Counted from the stretch's first letter, positions 43,694 through 51,909 are shown. The stretch is DNA of 64,000 bases from Gammaproteobacteria bacterium (GCA_030583605.1 CP129466.1:2859001-2923000); one strand, 5' to 3'. Numbers and translations are program-made. The notes: generated by a model from the sequence alone, not told the origin.

Positions 43694-44682
43694 CGGCCCG
43701 GCTCGCGGTGGCCGCCGAACTGCATGCGCATGGCCGAGAGCAGCCGGTTGGCGAAATCCGCCTCGCCGCGCGACTCGAAACGCGAGTACAGCGCAGCGGA
43801 GAGCACCGGCACCGGGGTCGCGGTATCTATCGCCGCCTTCAGCGTCCAGCGTCCCTCGCCCGAATCCGACACCTTCCCTTCGAAGGCGGCAAGTTGCGGA
43901 TCGGCGGCGAGCGCCGCCGCCGTCAGATCGAGCAGCCAGGAGGAAATGACGCTGCCACGGCGCCACAGCTCGGCGACTGCGGGCAGATCGATGTCGTAGC
44001 GGTAACGCTCGGCGTTGTCGGTCGCATCGCCGGACTCGCGGCCCGCGGCAGCATGGCGGAACAGGTTGAAGCCTTCCGCATACGCCGCCATGATGCCGTA
44101 CTCGATGCCGTTGTGGACCATCTTCACGAAGTGGCCTGCACCGGCCGGCCCGCAGTACAGATAACCGGCGCTCGCGCTACCGCCGGCGGCAAGGCCGGGC
44201 GTCGGTGGCACGCTGCCCTGCCCCGGCGCGAGCGCGCGGAAAACCGGATCGAGCCGCTTCGCCACCGCTGCAGGCCCGCCGATCATCAGGCAATAGCCCC
44301 GCTCCAGGCCCCACACCCCGCCGCTGGTACCGACGTCGAGAAAGTCGATACCGCGCTCAGCAAGCGTGCACGAGTGCCCGATGGCGCGCTCGAACGGCGA
44401 ATTGCCGCCATCGATGATGCAGTCGCCGCGCTCGAGCAGCCCGGCGAGTTCCGCCACCAGGCCTGCGACCGCCGGCACCGGCACCATAAGCCACACGGCG
44501 CGCGGCCGCTGCAACCTGGCGACCAGGTCGGCCAGCGACGAGGCCGCGCGCGCACCGTGCTGCGCGAGATCCCGGATTGGCCGGGTGTCCTGGTTCCATA
44601 CAACGCAGTCGTGACCCGCGGCCAGCAGCCGCCGCACCATGTTGCCGCCCATGCGGCCCAGGCCGATCATGCCGAGTTCCAT
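43690..44682 (-). CDS. gnd: 6-phosphogluconate dehydrogenase, decarboxylating (short YqeC/GndA type)
   Basis: A 330-residue enzyme that turns 6-phosphogluconate into ribulose-5-phosphate and reduces NAD(P). The N-terminal motif is MIGLGRMGGNMVRRLL, the substrate-binding block is VGTSGGVWGLERG, and the catalytic Lys lies in AGHFVKMVHNGIEYG. It belongs to the shorter dimer/tetramer class of about 300 to 330 residues, often NAD-linked. It is the first gene of the operon. The oxidative branch supplies NADPH for the oxygenases and ribose for biosynthesis. Confidence 0.93.
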   Translation of the reverse strand: MELGMIGLGRMGGNMVRRLLAAGHDCVVWNQDTRPIRDLAQHGARAASSLADLVARLQRPRAVWLMVPVPAVAGLVAELAGLLERGDCIIDGGNSPFERAIGHSCTLAERGIDFLDVGTSGGVWGLERGYCLMIGGPAAVAKRLDPVFRALAPGQGSVPPTPGLAAGGSASAGYLYCGPAGAGHFVKMVHNGIEYGIMAAYAEGFNLFRHAAAGRESGDATDNAERYRYDIDLPAVAELWRRGSVISSWLLDLTAAALAADPQLAAFEGKVSDSGEGRWTLKAAIDTATPVPVLSAALYSRFESRGEADFANRLLSAMRMQFGGHREPGR

Positions 44683-44744
44683 CTCGCGCTCCTCCAGCGG
44701 AATCGCATCCCGATTCTACGCCTCGGGCCGCACGGTCCGGCGCT

Positions 44745-44772
44745 TTGCCTGACGCAGGCCCGCGCTTATACT
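44745..44772 (+). promoter_or_regulatory. Sigma-70-like promoter for the cytochrome c gene
   Basis: TTGCCT (44745-44750), a 16-base spacer, then TATACT (44767-44772), 73 bases before the TTG start at 44846. The -10 matches four of six bases of the consensus and the -35 matches three. Confidence 0.45.
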
Positions 44773-44845
44773 GCGGAACCCGGCGGCTCACGACACCGCC
44801 CGAGCCGCCGCCGATCGATCCCGCAGGCAGAAAGAGCAGACCGCC

Positions 44846-45355
44846 TTGAGCACCAACGACCAGCAATTCCTGGACCAGTTCAGCCTGGTCATCGGCATCC
44901 TGATCGCGGTTGGAGCCGCGCTGGCAATCGCAGCGCCGATGATTGCCTCGCCCGTCCAGCGGGCCGTCGTTGCGGACATCGCGATGCACCAGCAGCAGGT
45001 CAATGAACGCCTGCGTCCCTTCGGCCGGGTGGCACTGACCGGCGAGGCGGCTGCGGAGGAGCACTCGGCGGCCGTGGCTGCGCCGGCGCCGGTCGCGGCA
45101 CCGCTTTCCGGACCGCAGGTCTTCAACCAGGCCTGCAACGCCTGCCACGGCGCCGGTATCGCGGGTGCGCCGAAGCTCGGGGACAAGGCCGCGTGGGCGC
45201 CACGCATTGCGCAGGGCGTAGCCACCCTGAACAAGCACGCCCTGGAGGGGTTCCAGGGTCAACAGGGTGTCATGCCGGCCAAGGGCGGGTTCGTCGACCT
45301 CTCCGACGCCGAAGTCACCGCCGCCGTCGAATACATCCTGAGCCAGTCGAAGTAG
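44846..45355 (+). CDS. Membrane-anchored class I cytochrome c (c5-like)
   Basis: A 169-residue protein with one N-terminal membrane helix (VIGILIAVGAALAIAAPMIA), an Ala/Pro linker and a single heme c domain with the site CNACH and an axial Met in QQGVMPAKGGFVD. This matches c5-type electron carriers that link the bc1 complex or Mo enzymes to terminal acceptors. TTG 44846 is the best start because MSTNDQQFLDQF precedes the helix as in relatives. It is convergent with the molybdoenzyme beta gene (37 bases), so a functional link is only suggested. Confidence 0.85.
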   Translation: MSTNDQQFLDQFSLVIGILIAVGAALAIAAPMIASPVQRAVVADIAMHQQQVNERLRPFGRVALTGEAAAEEHSAAVAAPAPVAAPLSGPQVFNQACNACHGAGIAGAPKLGDKAAWAPRIAQGVATLNKHALEGFQGQQGVMPAKGGFVDLSDAEVTAAVEYILSQSK

Positions 45356-45368
45356 GCACGCCCTTCGT

Positions 45369-45385
45369 CCCGGCGCGACGCCGGG
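45369..45385. terminator. CCCGGCG hairpin between cytochrome c and molybdoenzyme beta genes
   Basis: CCCGGCG (45369-45375), CGA loop, CGCCGGG (45379-45385). It is a perfect 7-bp stem between two convergent stops (45355 and 45393); no T-tract, so a bidirectional stop role is inferred. Confidence 0.45.
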
Positions 45386-45392
45386 CCGCCGG

Positions 45393-46427
45393 TCACCCTT
45401 TGCCGGGAAAGGTTCCCTCGCTGCTGGAGGCGACCTTGACGTCGGGAATGTTGAACAGCGACTTCCAGTCGCGCGCGATCAGCAGGTCCATCAGTTCGGA
45501 CGCCTTGCCCTCGCGCTTCTTCTCCATCTCCTCGTGCAGCGTGATCAGGGCGGCATCGACCTCGGGCCCGAAGAGATATCGCAGGTACTCCATCGGAACC
45601 CGCGGATTGTCTTCGTCGAATCGCCCTTCCGCGTCGAACGTCGGCGGCAGTATCGGCGGCACGTAGAACACGTTGGGCTCCGTGCCGTATTCCGGGTGCA
45701 GTGGCAGGGCCACTTTCCACTCGTACACCAGCTTGCGGATCGGACCCTCGTCCTCCAGGAATCCCACGAACCGCAGCCGCCCCGGGCACTGTCGCGCACA
45801 GGCCGGCGCCACGCCCTGCTCGATGCGCGGGAAGCAGAAAATGCACTTCTGCGTCTTGCGCGTCACGAAGTTGAAATACACCTTGTCGTAGGGACAGGCC
45901 TGGTTGCACAGCCGGAATCCCTGGCACTTGTCCTGGTCGACCAGCACGATGCCGTCCTGCTCACGCTTGTAGATGGCGCGAACCGGGCAGGCCTCCAGGC
46001 ATGCGGGCTTGGTGCAGTGGTTGCACAGCCGCGGCAGGTAGAAGTGATAGTTGTTCGGATACGTCCCCGAGCTGCTGTCCTCGTTCCAGTTCGGAGCGGC
46101 TTCGCGCTCCAGGGGTTCGGTGCGCTGCAGGCGCGCCTCGCTGCCCTGGAAATACACGGCCTCGTGGTTCAACGGCGAGGGCTTGCCGAAGCGCTTGTCC
46201 TCGTGCAGACCGCCGTATTGCAGCTGCCCGTTCTTCCAGCCCGAGCGCTTGCCCTTTTCCTCCCACTCGTAGGGATAGCCGGGCCCGGGCTTGGTTTCCA
46301 CGTTGTTCCACAACATGTACTCCTGGCCCTCCTCGTCCGTCCACAGCGATTTGCACGCGGCCGTGCACGCCTGGCAGCCGATGCACTTGTTCAGGTCTAT
46401 CACCATGGCGACTTGGCGGGTGGTCAT
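45393..46427 (-). CDS. Fe-S beta subunit of a type II DMSO-reductase-family enzyme
   Basis: A 344-residue electron-transfer subunit with four cysteine clusters: CIGCQACTAACK, CNHCTKPACLEACP, CQGFRLCNQACP and CIFCFPRIEQGVAPACARQC. The CxGxRxC cluster and the long insertions are typical of the beta subunits of ethylbenzene dehydrogenase, dimethylsulfide dehydrogenase, selenate reductase and nitrate reductase. It starts 58 bases after the alpha stop, so the pair is one operon. It would pass electrons from the Mo site to a heme or quinone partner. No gamma subunit or delta chaperone gene follows. Confidence 0.88.
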   Translation of the reverse strand: MTTRQVAMVIDLNKCIGCQACTAACKSLWTDEEGQEYMLWNNVETKPGPGYPYEWEEKGKRSGWKNGQLQYGGLHEDKRFGKPSPLNHEAVYFQGSEARLQRTEPLEREAAPNWNEDSSSGTYPNNYHFYLPRLCNHCTKPACLEACPVRAIYKREQDGIVLVDQDKCQGFRLCNQACPYDKVYFNFVTRKTQKCIFCFPRIEQGVAPACARQCPGRLRFVGFLEDEGPIRKLVYEWKVALPLHPEYGTEPNVFYVPPILPPTFDAEGRFDEDNPRVPMEYLRYLFGPEVDAALITLHEEMEKKREGKASELMDLLIARDWKSLFNIPDVKVASSSEGTFPGKG

Positions 46428-46485
46428 GTGCGGCTTCCTTGGTATGGGTCGCGACTGGTGTCGCTGCAGCAGTGCGGTCTCTCGT

Positions 46486-49269
46486 TCAGCCTCGGCCGGT
46501 CTCGACGAATTTCTCGAAGCTGACGGTGGTGTCGTGGAACGTCAGGTTGGGCACGTAGTTCGGCGCCTTGTAGCCGATGTGGCCGTAGTCACCCACGAGC
46601 GAGGTGGGCTTGAGCAGCCCACCCGTCGAAATCACGGCGCTGAAGTTCTGCCGGCCACGGAACATCATCGGGTCCCAGCCGTGGTACATGAACAACTGGC
46701 CCGGTTGCATGCTGGAGCTGGTATGCGCCATCGCGACGAAGGAGCCGTGGTTGTTGTGCACCCGGACCAGGTCGCCATCGGCGACCCCGCGTGCCCTGGC
46801 GTCGCCGTCGTTGACGTAGACGTCGGGCTCGCCACGTTGCAGGTGCACGAGCAGCGAGTCGTCGCGCCACATGCTGTGGATGCCGTGGCGCGCGTGGCCC
46901 ATGGTCAGGCGCATGCTGTGGCCCGGGTTGGCGAGCGGATCCTTGTGCACCGGCAGCTGCTCACCCTCGGCGAGGAACCAGTCGTGGTCGAAGTAGTACT
47001 GCTGGCGGCGGGTCAGCGTCTCGTAGGGCTGCTTGTCGCGCGTGCTGGCGAGCGTCTGGAACGAGAACGGCGATCCCGGCCCGAACTGCGTGCCCTTTGA
47101 ATCGTCCACGCGCACGAAGCCGCGCTCGGCCAGCTCCGCATAGGTCACGTCCGGTATCCCGGTGGAGTTGTCGAGCAGAAACTGCGCGATGTCGCGATTG
47201 TCGCGGATCTGGCCGTTCAGCGTCAGCAGATCGTGCAGTTTCGTGTAATCGTGCTCGATCGGCTGGCCGCGGAGCTGGTCCTTGATGGGAGCCAGCCCGC
47301 GCTCCTTCGCCTTCTCGCTGATCGCCTGCGCGAGGCGGCGCATGATCTCGAAGTCATCGGCGGATTCACCGAGCGGCGGCACCGCCTGGTTGAGCACCTG
47401 GAGGTAGGGCGTGCGCCCCTCCATCGTCATGTCGTGGCGCTCGTAATGATGCGATGCCGGCAGGACGTAATCGGCGTACATGGCCGTGACGCTCATGTCC
47501 GGCGTCACGGCGACGATGGTCTCGAGTTTCTCGAAGACGTCGCTGCGCCAGCGTTTGCCCGATGCGCGCCAGTTGGCCGGATTGTGGCCGGCCATGATGG
47601 CCATTTTCCACGGCATGCGCGCATAGTCCGGCAACCAGCCGTTCGCAATGGCCTCGCGGTAGTACTTGTCGAAATGCTGCGCCTGTTGCGCGCCGTAGGC
47701 GCTCTCGTTGAGTTCCTTGCCGTCACCGTGAGCGTAGTCCCACACCGATATGGCGGCCACCTTCAGGCGCGGACCCACGCCGGCGAACACGAACTTCAGG
47801 GTGCCGTCGGCCTTGGCGAGTTGCGTGGTCTGCATGCCGCCGCCCTCGCGACCCGTGTTGCCGGTGAGCGCGCACATGAGCAGCCAGGCGCGATGCAGCT
47901 TGTCGCCGTGCAGCCATTTGCAGGAGCGGTAACCGGCGAAGATCATGCCCGCACCCGAGTTGGCGAAACTGCGCGCCACCTGGCGCGTCACGTCGGGGTG
48001 CACGCCGGTCACCGCCTGCACCTTCTCCGGCGTGTAGTCGCGGTCACAGAGCTCGCGGGTCAGCTCGAACACGGTGGTGACTTCGACCGACTTGCCATCG
48101 GCCGTCTGCACGGTCCACCGGCCTTCCACCGCCGGGCGCAAGTCGCCGAGCCGCAGGCTGCCCTCGGGCGGCGTGCCGGGCGGGCCCTTCGGCGGCGCAA
48201 GCCCGGTCGCCGGCGCTATGGCGGGCCGGCCGGTCGCCTCATCCCATATATAGAAGGTGTCCCCGGCAAAGTCCCCGGCCACCCCGAGGTCTGAGCCGCG
48301 GAGGAACTTGCGGGTGTCGGTGCGCACCAGGTACGGCAGGTCCGTCTGCTCGCGGACGTAGTCCCAGTCGATGAGCCGGTCGGCGATGATCGTCTGCACC
48401 ATGCCGAGTGCGAGCGCCGTGTCGGTGCCCGGCTTCGGGTTGACCCATTTCGAGGAGTGGATCGCGCTCGCGCTGAACTCCGGCGAGATCGTCACCACCT
48501 CGCAGCCGTTGTAGCGGGCCTCCCAGAAAAAATGCGCGTCGGGGATGCGCGTCACGGCCGGGTTGCAGGTCCAGACCAGGCAGCACCTGGACTTGAACAC
48601 GGCCGCCATGTTGTCGCCCGGGAGCGGATGGCCGAGCGTCATGTGGGCGCCGACCGGCAGGTCGCCGACGCCGGCGAAGGTCTCCGGGCAGACGATCCCG
48701 GTGATGTTGCAGAAGCGGAACAGCGACGCGAAGGCGGCACGCTTGAGGATCATCTGCGTGCCCATTGCAAACGTGATCGACTCGGGGCCGGACTCCGTGG
48801 CGTGGAGCAGGAACTTGTCCGCGATCTCGGAAACCGCCTGGTCCCAGCTGATGCGCTCCCACTGCCCCGCGCCACGCGCACCGACGCGCTTCATCGGGTA
48901 GAGCACACGCTGCTTGCCGTACATGTACTTCGCCTGGCGGATGCCCTTCTGGCAGCCGCGCGGGCCGTAGTCCGGCGTGTCGTCGCCGGAACGCCCGTAC
49001 TCGCCCTGCTGCTCCTCGCGCCAGACGATGCCGTTTTTCACATACAGGTTGAAGGCGCAGTGGCCGGTGCAGTTGATGCCACGGCTGCCATGCACCACGC
49101 GGTCCCAGGTCCACTTGCGCCGCATCAGGTCTTCCCAGACCGCGTACGGTGCCGCAAGCGCTGCCGCCGGATCCTGCGCCGCTGCCGGGGCGTACCTCAG
49201 CGAGAGCGAGAGTGCCACTGCACCACCGGCCTGCAGGACCTGGCGTCGATCGGTGAGCGTTGCATTCAT
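46486..49269 (-). CDS. Molybdopterin alpha subunit, type II DMSO-reductase family (ethylbenzene/steroid C25 dehydrogenase-like)
   Basis: A 927-residue Mo-bisMGD subunit with a Tat leader (TDRRQVLQAGGAVALSLS). The FS0 cluster ligands are His60, Cys67, Cys71 and Cys106. The Mo ligand is probably Asp203 in ETFAGVGDLPVGAHM, as in the type II subfamily, where Asp replaces Ser or Cys. Homologues hydroxylate hydrocarbons or sterol side chains anaerobically, or reduce chlorate, selenate or nitrate; the direction is not clear. The beta gene follows on the same strand, while the usual heme-b gamma subunit and chaperone are absent. The substrate is unknown. Confidence 0.85.
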   Translation of the reverse strand: MNATLTDRRQVLQAGGAVALSLSLRYAPAAAQDPAAALAAPYAVWEDLMRRKWTWDRVVHGSRGINCTGHCAFNLYVKNGIVWREEQQGEYGRSGDDTPDYGPRGCQKGIRQAKYMYGKQRVLYPMKRVGARGAGQWERISWDQAVSEIADKFLLHATESGPESITFAMGTQMILKRAAFASLFRFCNITGIVCPETFAGVGDLPVGAHMTLGHPLPGDNMAAVFKSRCCLVWTCNPAVTRIPDAHFFWEARYNGCEVVTISPEFSASAIHSSKWVNPKPGTDTALALGMVQTIIADRLIDWDYVREQTDLPYLVRTDTRKFLRGSDLGVAGDFAGDTFYIWDEATGRPAIAPATGLAPPKGPPGTPPEGSLRLGDLRPAVEGRWTVQTADGKSVEVTTVFELTRELCDRDYTPEKVQAVTGVHPDVTRQVARSFANSGAGMIFAGYRSCKWLHGDKLHRAWLLMCALTGNTGREGGGMQTTQLAKADGTLKFVFAGVGPRLKVAAISVWDYAHGDGKELNESAYGAQQAQHFDKYYREAIANGWLPDYARMPWKMAIMAGHNPANWRASGKRWRSDVFEKLETIVAVTPDMSVTAMYADYVLPASHHYERHDMTMEGRTPYLQVLNQAVPPLGESADDFEIMRRLAQAISEKAKERGLAPIKDQLRGQPIEHDYTKLHDLLTLNGQIRDNRDIAQFLLDNSTGIPDVTYAELAERGFVRVDDSKGTQFGPGSPFSFQTLASTRDKQPYETLTRRQQYYFDHDWFLAEGEQLPVHKDPLANPGHSMRLTMGHARHGIHSMWRDDSLLVHLQRGEPDVYVNDGDARARGVADGDLVRVHNNHGSFVAMAHTSSSMQPGQLFMYHGWDPMMFRGRQNFSAVISTGGLLKPTSLVGDYGHIGYKAPNYVPNLTFHDTTVSFEKFVETGRG

Positions 49270-49306
49270 CCTGCGTTCCTCGTCGCTGCCCGGCCCGAAA
49301 CCGATA

Positions 49307-50380
49307 TTACAGCAGCCCTGCCTTCACCAGCCGCTCGATATTGGCCGTCTGCCGGCGGCGAAAGGTTTCGCGATCGGGCGGCTCGATCACCTTGCCGTCG
49401 CGAAGCAGGTAATTGCCTTCGTGAAAGCGAAACTTCGCGTAGCTGTCCGCGTAGATCTGGAACGGCTGGCGCGACATGACGTTCGCCATCGCCGTGCGCC
49501 GGCGCGCACGCCGCAGTGCGCCGATGTCGATCACCGCGTTCGAGTTGAACGCCTCACCGCCCGGCGCGGCTTCGGCCAGGATGTGACCGTGGTAGTCCAG
49601 GATCTTCGACATGGCGCTGCAGGTGTGAGGCGGAATCGGGATGTCGTCGATGCTGGCGGTATTGGATGCCACGACATACACCATGTTTTCGATCGCCCGC
49701 GCGCGGCGGCAGATCTCCTTGATGGTGAGCCCGGTGCTGCCCGGCTCGCTCGTCGGGTGCAGGAGCACCTCGGCGCCCCGCATCACCACGCAACGCGTGA
49801 TCTCCGGGTACAGGATCTCCTCGGAGGCGATCGTGCCGAGATTGCCGATCTCCGTGCGCGCCACCGGGAAGATGCTCTCCGGCCCGTACACGTCGAGGTA
49901 CTTGTCCCAGACGTCGTGAGGCGTGGGCTCGAAGCAGGACGTCAGGCGCCGGTAGCGCAGGATCACGTCGCCGTTCGGGCCGATGATGAAGCAGGTCTGG
50001 AAGTACAGCTCAGGGAACTTCGGATCGATCTCGTAGACGTTGCCGGCGAGAAAGACATTGTTCGCCTGCGCGATGCGACCGAGCTGCTCGTACTCCGGGC
50101 CGTTCTGCTCGAGGCAGGCGCGGTCGCGCCACTCGGCCGGCGACTCCTTCAGCGGAAACCCGGTCACGGCGTACTCGGGCAGGCCGACCAGCCGGACCGG
50201 GACCCCGTAGAAGAACCGGTGGAAACTGGCGGCCGCAGTCGTGTACTCGCCAATGCGCTTGATGTTTTCGGCGATACGCGCGCGCGAGGATTCGCGGTCC
50301 TTGCAGCGGTTGACGCCCTTGACCGAGACCTGCAGAGCAACTGCGATGTACTCCGGCCCGTCGGTATTCTGCTCAGACAT
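49307..50380 (-). CDS. Nitrilase-superfamily protein lacking catalytic Cys and Lys
   Basis: A 357-residue member of the carbon-nitrogen hydrolase fold. Glu69 is present (LVGLPEYAVTGFP). The Lys position reads Arg145 (RYRRLTSCFEP), and the Cys loop, normally ICYD or ICWE, reads Ile-Ala185-Ser-Glu in GTIASEEILYPEITR. The rest of the fold is intact, with RGAEVLLHPTSEPG following. It cannot act by the usual Cys mechanism, so it is either a binding protein or uses a different residue. It is upstream of the molybdoenzyme alpha gene on the same strand, 37 bases apart, so it may be the first gene of that operon. Start ATG 50380. Confidence 0.78.
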   Translation of the reverse strand: MSEQNTDGPEYIAVALQVSVKGVNRCKDRESSRARIAENIKRIGEYTTAAASFHRFFYGVPVRLVGLPEYAVTGFPLKESPAEWRDRACLEQNGPEYEQLGRIAQANNVFLAGNVYEIDPKFPELYFQTCFIIGPNGDVILRYRRLTSCFEPTPHDVWDKYLDVYGPESIFPVARTEIGNLGTIASEEILYPEITRCVVMRGAEVLLHPTSEPGSTGLTIKEICRRARAIENMVYVVASNTASIDDIPIPPHTCSAMSKILDYHGHILAEAAPGGEAFNSNAVIDIGALRRARRRTAMANVMSRQPFQIYADSYAKFRFHEGNYLLRDGKVIEPPDRETFRRRQTANIERLVKAGLL

Positions 50381-50474
50381 TCTGCTTCCTCGTGGAGAAA
50401 ACCCCCGGCGCCGCGCAGTATAAACAGGCGTGAGGCCCGCGCCACCTGCGGCAGAGCGCCGCGACCGCGTTGCG

Positions 50475-50537
50475 GGTACCGGGTTTGGCTTTTTGGCTTG
50501 TTGAGCGCCAATAAGCCAAAAAGCCAAACCCGGTACC
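50475..50537. repeat. Copies d1 and d2: near-perfect hairpin of the GGTRCCGGGTTTGGCTT repeat
   Basis: d1 (50475-50503, GGTACCGGGTTTGGCTTTTT then GGCTTGTTG) and d2 (50509-50537, inverted) are separated by five bases. The stem is 29 bp with one mismatch (G/T at the sixth base from the loop). This is the tightest copy pair, like a REPIN hairpin. Confidence 0.9.
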
Positions 50538-50714
50538 GTCAAGGTAAACCGGTGTTTATCGGTCGCAGCGGGCGCGTCGGGGTGATCGAAGAGGGAGCCG
50601 AAGTGTGCGCGCTGTTCAAGAAGCCCTGATGATTCGTCGGGCTGCGGAGTGATTTGGGGCGTGACGGGAATGCCGTGATCGAGGTCGGTTCCATCTTGTT
50701 ATTCGAACTCATCG

Positions 50715-50742
50715 GGTGGCGGGTTTGGCTTTTTGCCTTGTT
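50715..50742 (+). repeat. GGTGCCGGGTTTGGCTT repeat, copy e
   Basis: GGTGGCGGGTTTGGCTTTTT then GCCTTGTT, a diverged copy facing copy f. Confidence 0.75.
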
Positions 50743-50793
50743 TAAAAGTACCGGCATCGTACTGTCCTGAAATAAGCCGACTCCGACACCATC

Positions 50794-50877
50794 CAGCCTC
50801 GCCGCCACCACCTTCTGAAAATGCACCGCCGCTACGAGCCCCTGCCTGTAGATCGGCAGGTGCTCGTAGCGGGCCAT
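50794..50877 (-). pseudogene. Remnant of an Avd-like four-helix-bundle gene
   Basis: Read on the minus strand from ATG 50877, the first 28 residues are MARYEHLPIYRQGLVAAVHF then QKVVAARL, very like the start of bAvd / S23 four-helix-bundle proteins, which continue for about 120 residues. Here the resemblance stops and unrelated residues follow. Avd is an accessory of diversity-generating retroelements, but no reverse transcriptase or variable repeat is seen. The fragment lies between inward-facing repeat copies e and f, so it may be a relic of a mobile cassette. Confidence 0.5.
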
Positions 50878-50913
50878 CTCAGGCGGACAACATCAGCGCG
50901 ATGCGGGGTTGCT

Positions 50914-50942
50914 CAACAAGCCAATAAGCCAAACCCGGTACC
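50914..50942 (-). repeat. GGTGCCGGGTTTGGCTT repeat, copy f
   Basis: CAACAAGCCAATAAGCCAAA then CCCGGTACC, facing copy e. The pair bounds a 228-base element with the Avd-like remnant. Confidence 0.85.
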
Positions 50943-51008
50943 GTGAACCCGCCTCAGCGCCTTATGTCACCTAATGCCACTTCACCTGTTTGAGGGATTG
51001 ACGTAGAT

Positions 51009-51020
51009 GGGGGGGGGGGG
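51009..51020 (+). repeat. Homopolymer of 12 G upstream of the CTERM gene
   Basis: Twelve G in a row lie about 78 bases before the GTG start of the next gene. In other bacteria such tracts in promoter regions change length by slippage and tune expression. The length could also be a sequencing artefact. Confidence 0.75.
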
Positions 51021-51097
51021 ATAACTTCGGCGCTGTAGAACGAATAACAACCCAGCGTCGTCGCCAGACGGGGCGGGAGTCAGGGGAGGATATCAAA

Positions 51098-51709
51098 GTG
51101 AAACCGCGTCTTTGGATTTGTTCGTGGATTGCGCTGTTCCTTGCTTGCTGCACCACCGCCCTAGCGGCGCCAGTCGTGTGGACGCTCAACGCCGTGTTGA
51201 CGGACGCCCAGACATTGACCGGGTCGTTCTCATACGATGCCAATCTCGGCCAGTTTTCATACCCCTATTCAAATATCTCGATCACTAACTCAGGCAATAC
51301 GGGCGTCCCGGCTAGGACGTGGGACACGCTTTTTGTGTCCGAAAACGGAAATCCCATGGGAGGGCCAGGCTTTCTATATTTAATGAGCGGGCCGGCCAAT
51401 CAAACGAACGAGGTCCTTGTGCTTCAGTATGCAAGTAATCTCACCAACGCCGGCGGAGTCGTCAATCTTAAGACGATGTACTACGGGCTGATATCCAAAT
51501 GCGGCGACTATGCGACGAGCACTATAGAACTGGATTGCACCTCGGCGGATGCCCTTTTTGGCGGCGGTTGGCTCGGTGAACCGCTCGCGAGCCTTCGTAT
51601 TCAGAGTGGAACATTAGCCGCCGTGCCAGTTCCCGCTGCCGCTTGGCTGTTCGGCAGCTCGCTTGCTGGTCTTGGAGCGCTGAGGAGACGGAAGCAGACC
51701 ATCGGATAA
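51098..51709 (+). CDS. Exported protein with VPxPA-CTERM sorting signal
   Basis: A 203-residue secreted protein. A signal peptide (LWICSWIALFLACCTTALA) precedes a beta-rich body with polar, less GC-rich codon use than its neighbours. The C-terminus is VPVPAAAWLFGSSLAGLGAL then RRRK, a VPxPA motif, membrane helix and basic tail, as in the VPLPA-type variant of PEP-CTERM proteins handled by exosortase. No exosortase gene is in the window. GTG 51098 has GGGGAGGA (51083-51090) before it. It may be surface or matrix protein, and the upstream G-tract could vary its expression. Confidence 0.8.
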   Translation: MKPRLWICSWIALFLACCTTALAAPVVWTLNAVLTDAQTLTGSFSYDANLGQFSYPYSNISITNSGNTGVPARTWDTLFVSENGNPMGGPGFLYLMSGPANQTNEVLVLQYASNLTNAGGVVNLKTMYYGLISKCGDYATSTIELDCTSADALFGGGWLGEPLASLRIQSGTLAAVPVPAAAWLFGSSLAGLGALRRRKQTIG

Positions 51710-51734
51710 TCGGTTTCAATCTTCATCAATGAGA

Positions 51735-51763
51735 GGTGCCGGGTTTGGCTTGTTGGCTTGTTG
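51735..51763 (+). repeat. GGTGCCGGGTTTGGCTT repeat, copy g
   Basis: GGTGCCGGGTTTGGCTTGTT then GGCTTGTTG, with a diverged inverted end ACCCGGCACC at 51900-51909. The 175-base element holds no gene. Confidence 0.85.
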
Positions 51764-51899
51764 CCCGCGGGGACTACCTCATTTCCACGGCCGGTTGAGT
51801 CAAGGCTGAAAACTTCTGATCCTGCCAGGCCACGCAACAAGGCTGGCTCCTCGCAGCCGTCTTTTTAAGACGCTTGAATCAACACCTGCGAGAACTGCG

Positions 51900-51909
51900 A
51901 CCCGGCACC
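51900..51909 (-). repeat. Degenerate right-hand end paired with copy g
   Basis: ACCCGGCACC preceded by CTGCGAGAACTGCG, which resembles the end at 34277-34300. Confidence 0.5.

Larger units (their letters stand above)
50381..51097. other. 717-base non-coding gap with repeats, gene remnant and G-tract
   Basis: It holds the hairpin pair d1/d2, an inward-facing pair e/f around an Avd-like remnant, and a 12-G run. About 50541-50714 is otherwise featureless; the tail of one open frame there (VIEEGAEVCALFKKP) could be a fragment of an unknown gene. Confidence 0.6.

Noticed and set aside
42356..43999. Plus-strand open frame opposite zwf
   Set aside because: Shadow of glucose-6-phosphate dehydrogenase, with His/Arg/Ala-rich composition.
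50794..50877. Diversity-generating retroelement
   Set aside because: Only an N-terminal Avd-like scrap is present; no reverse transcriptase and no template/variable repeat pair was found.
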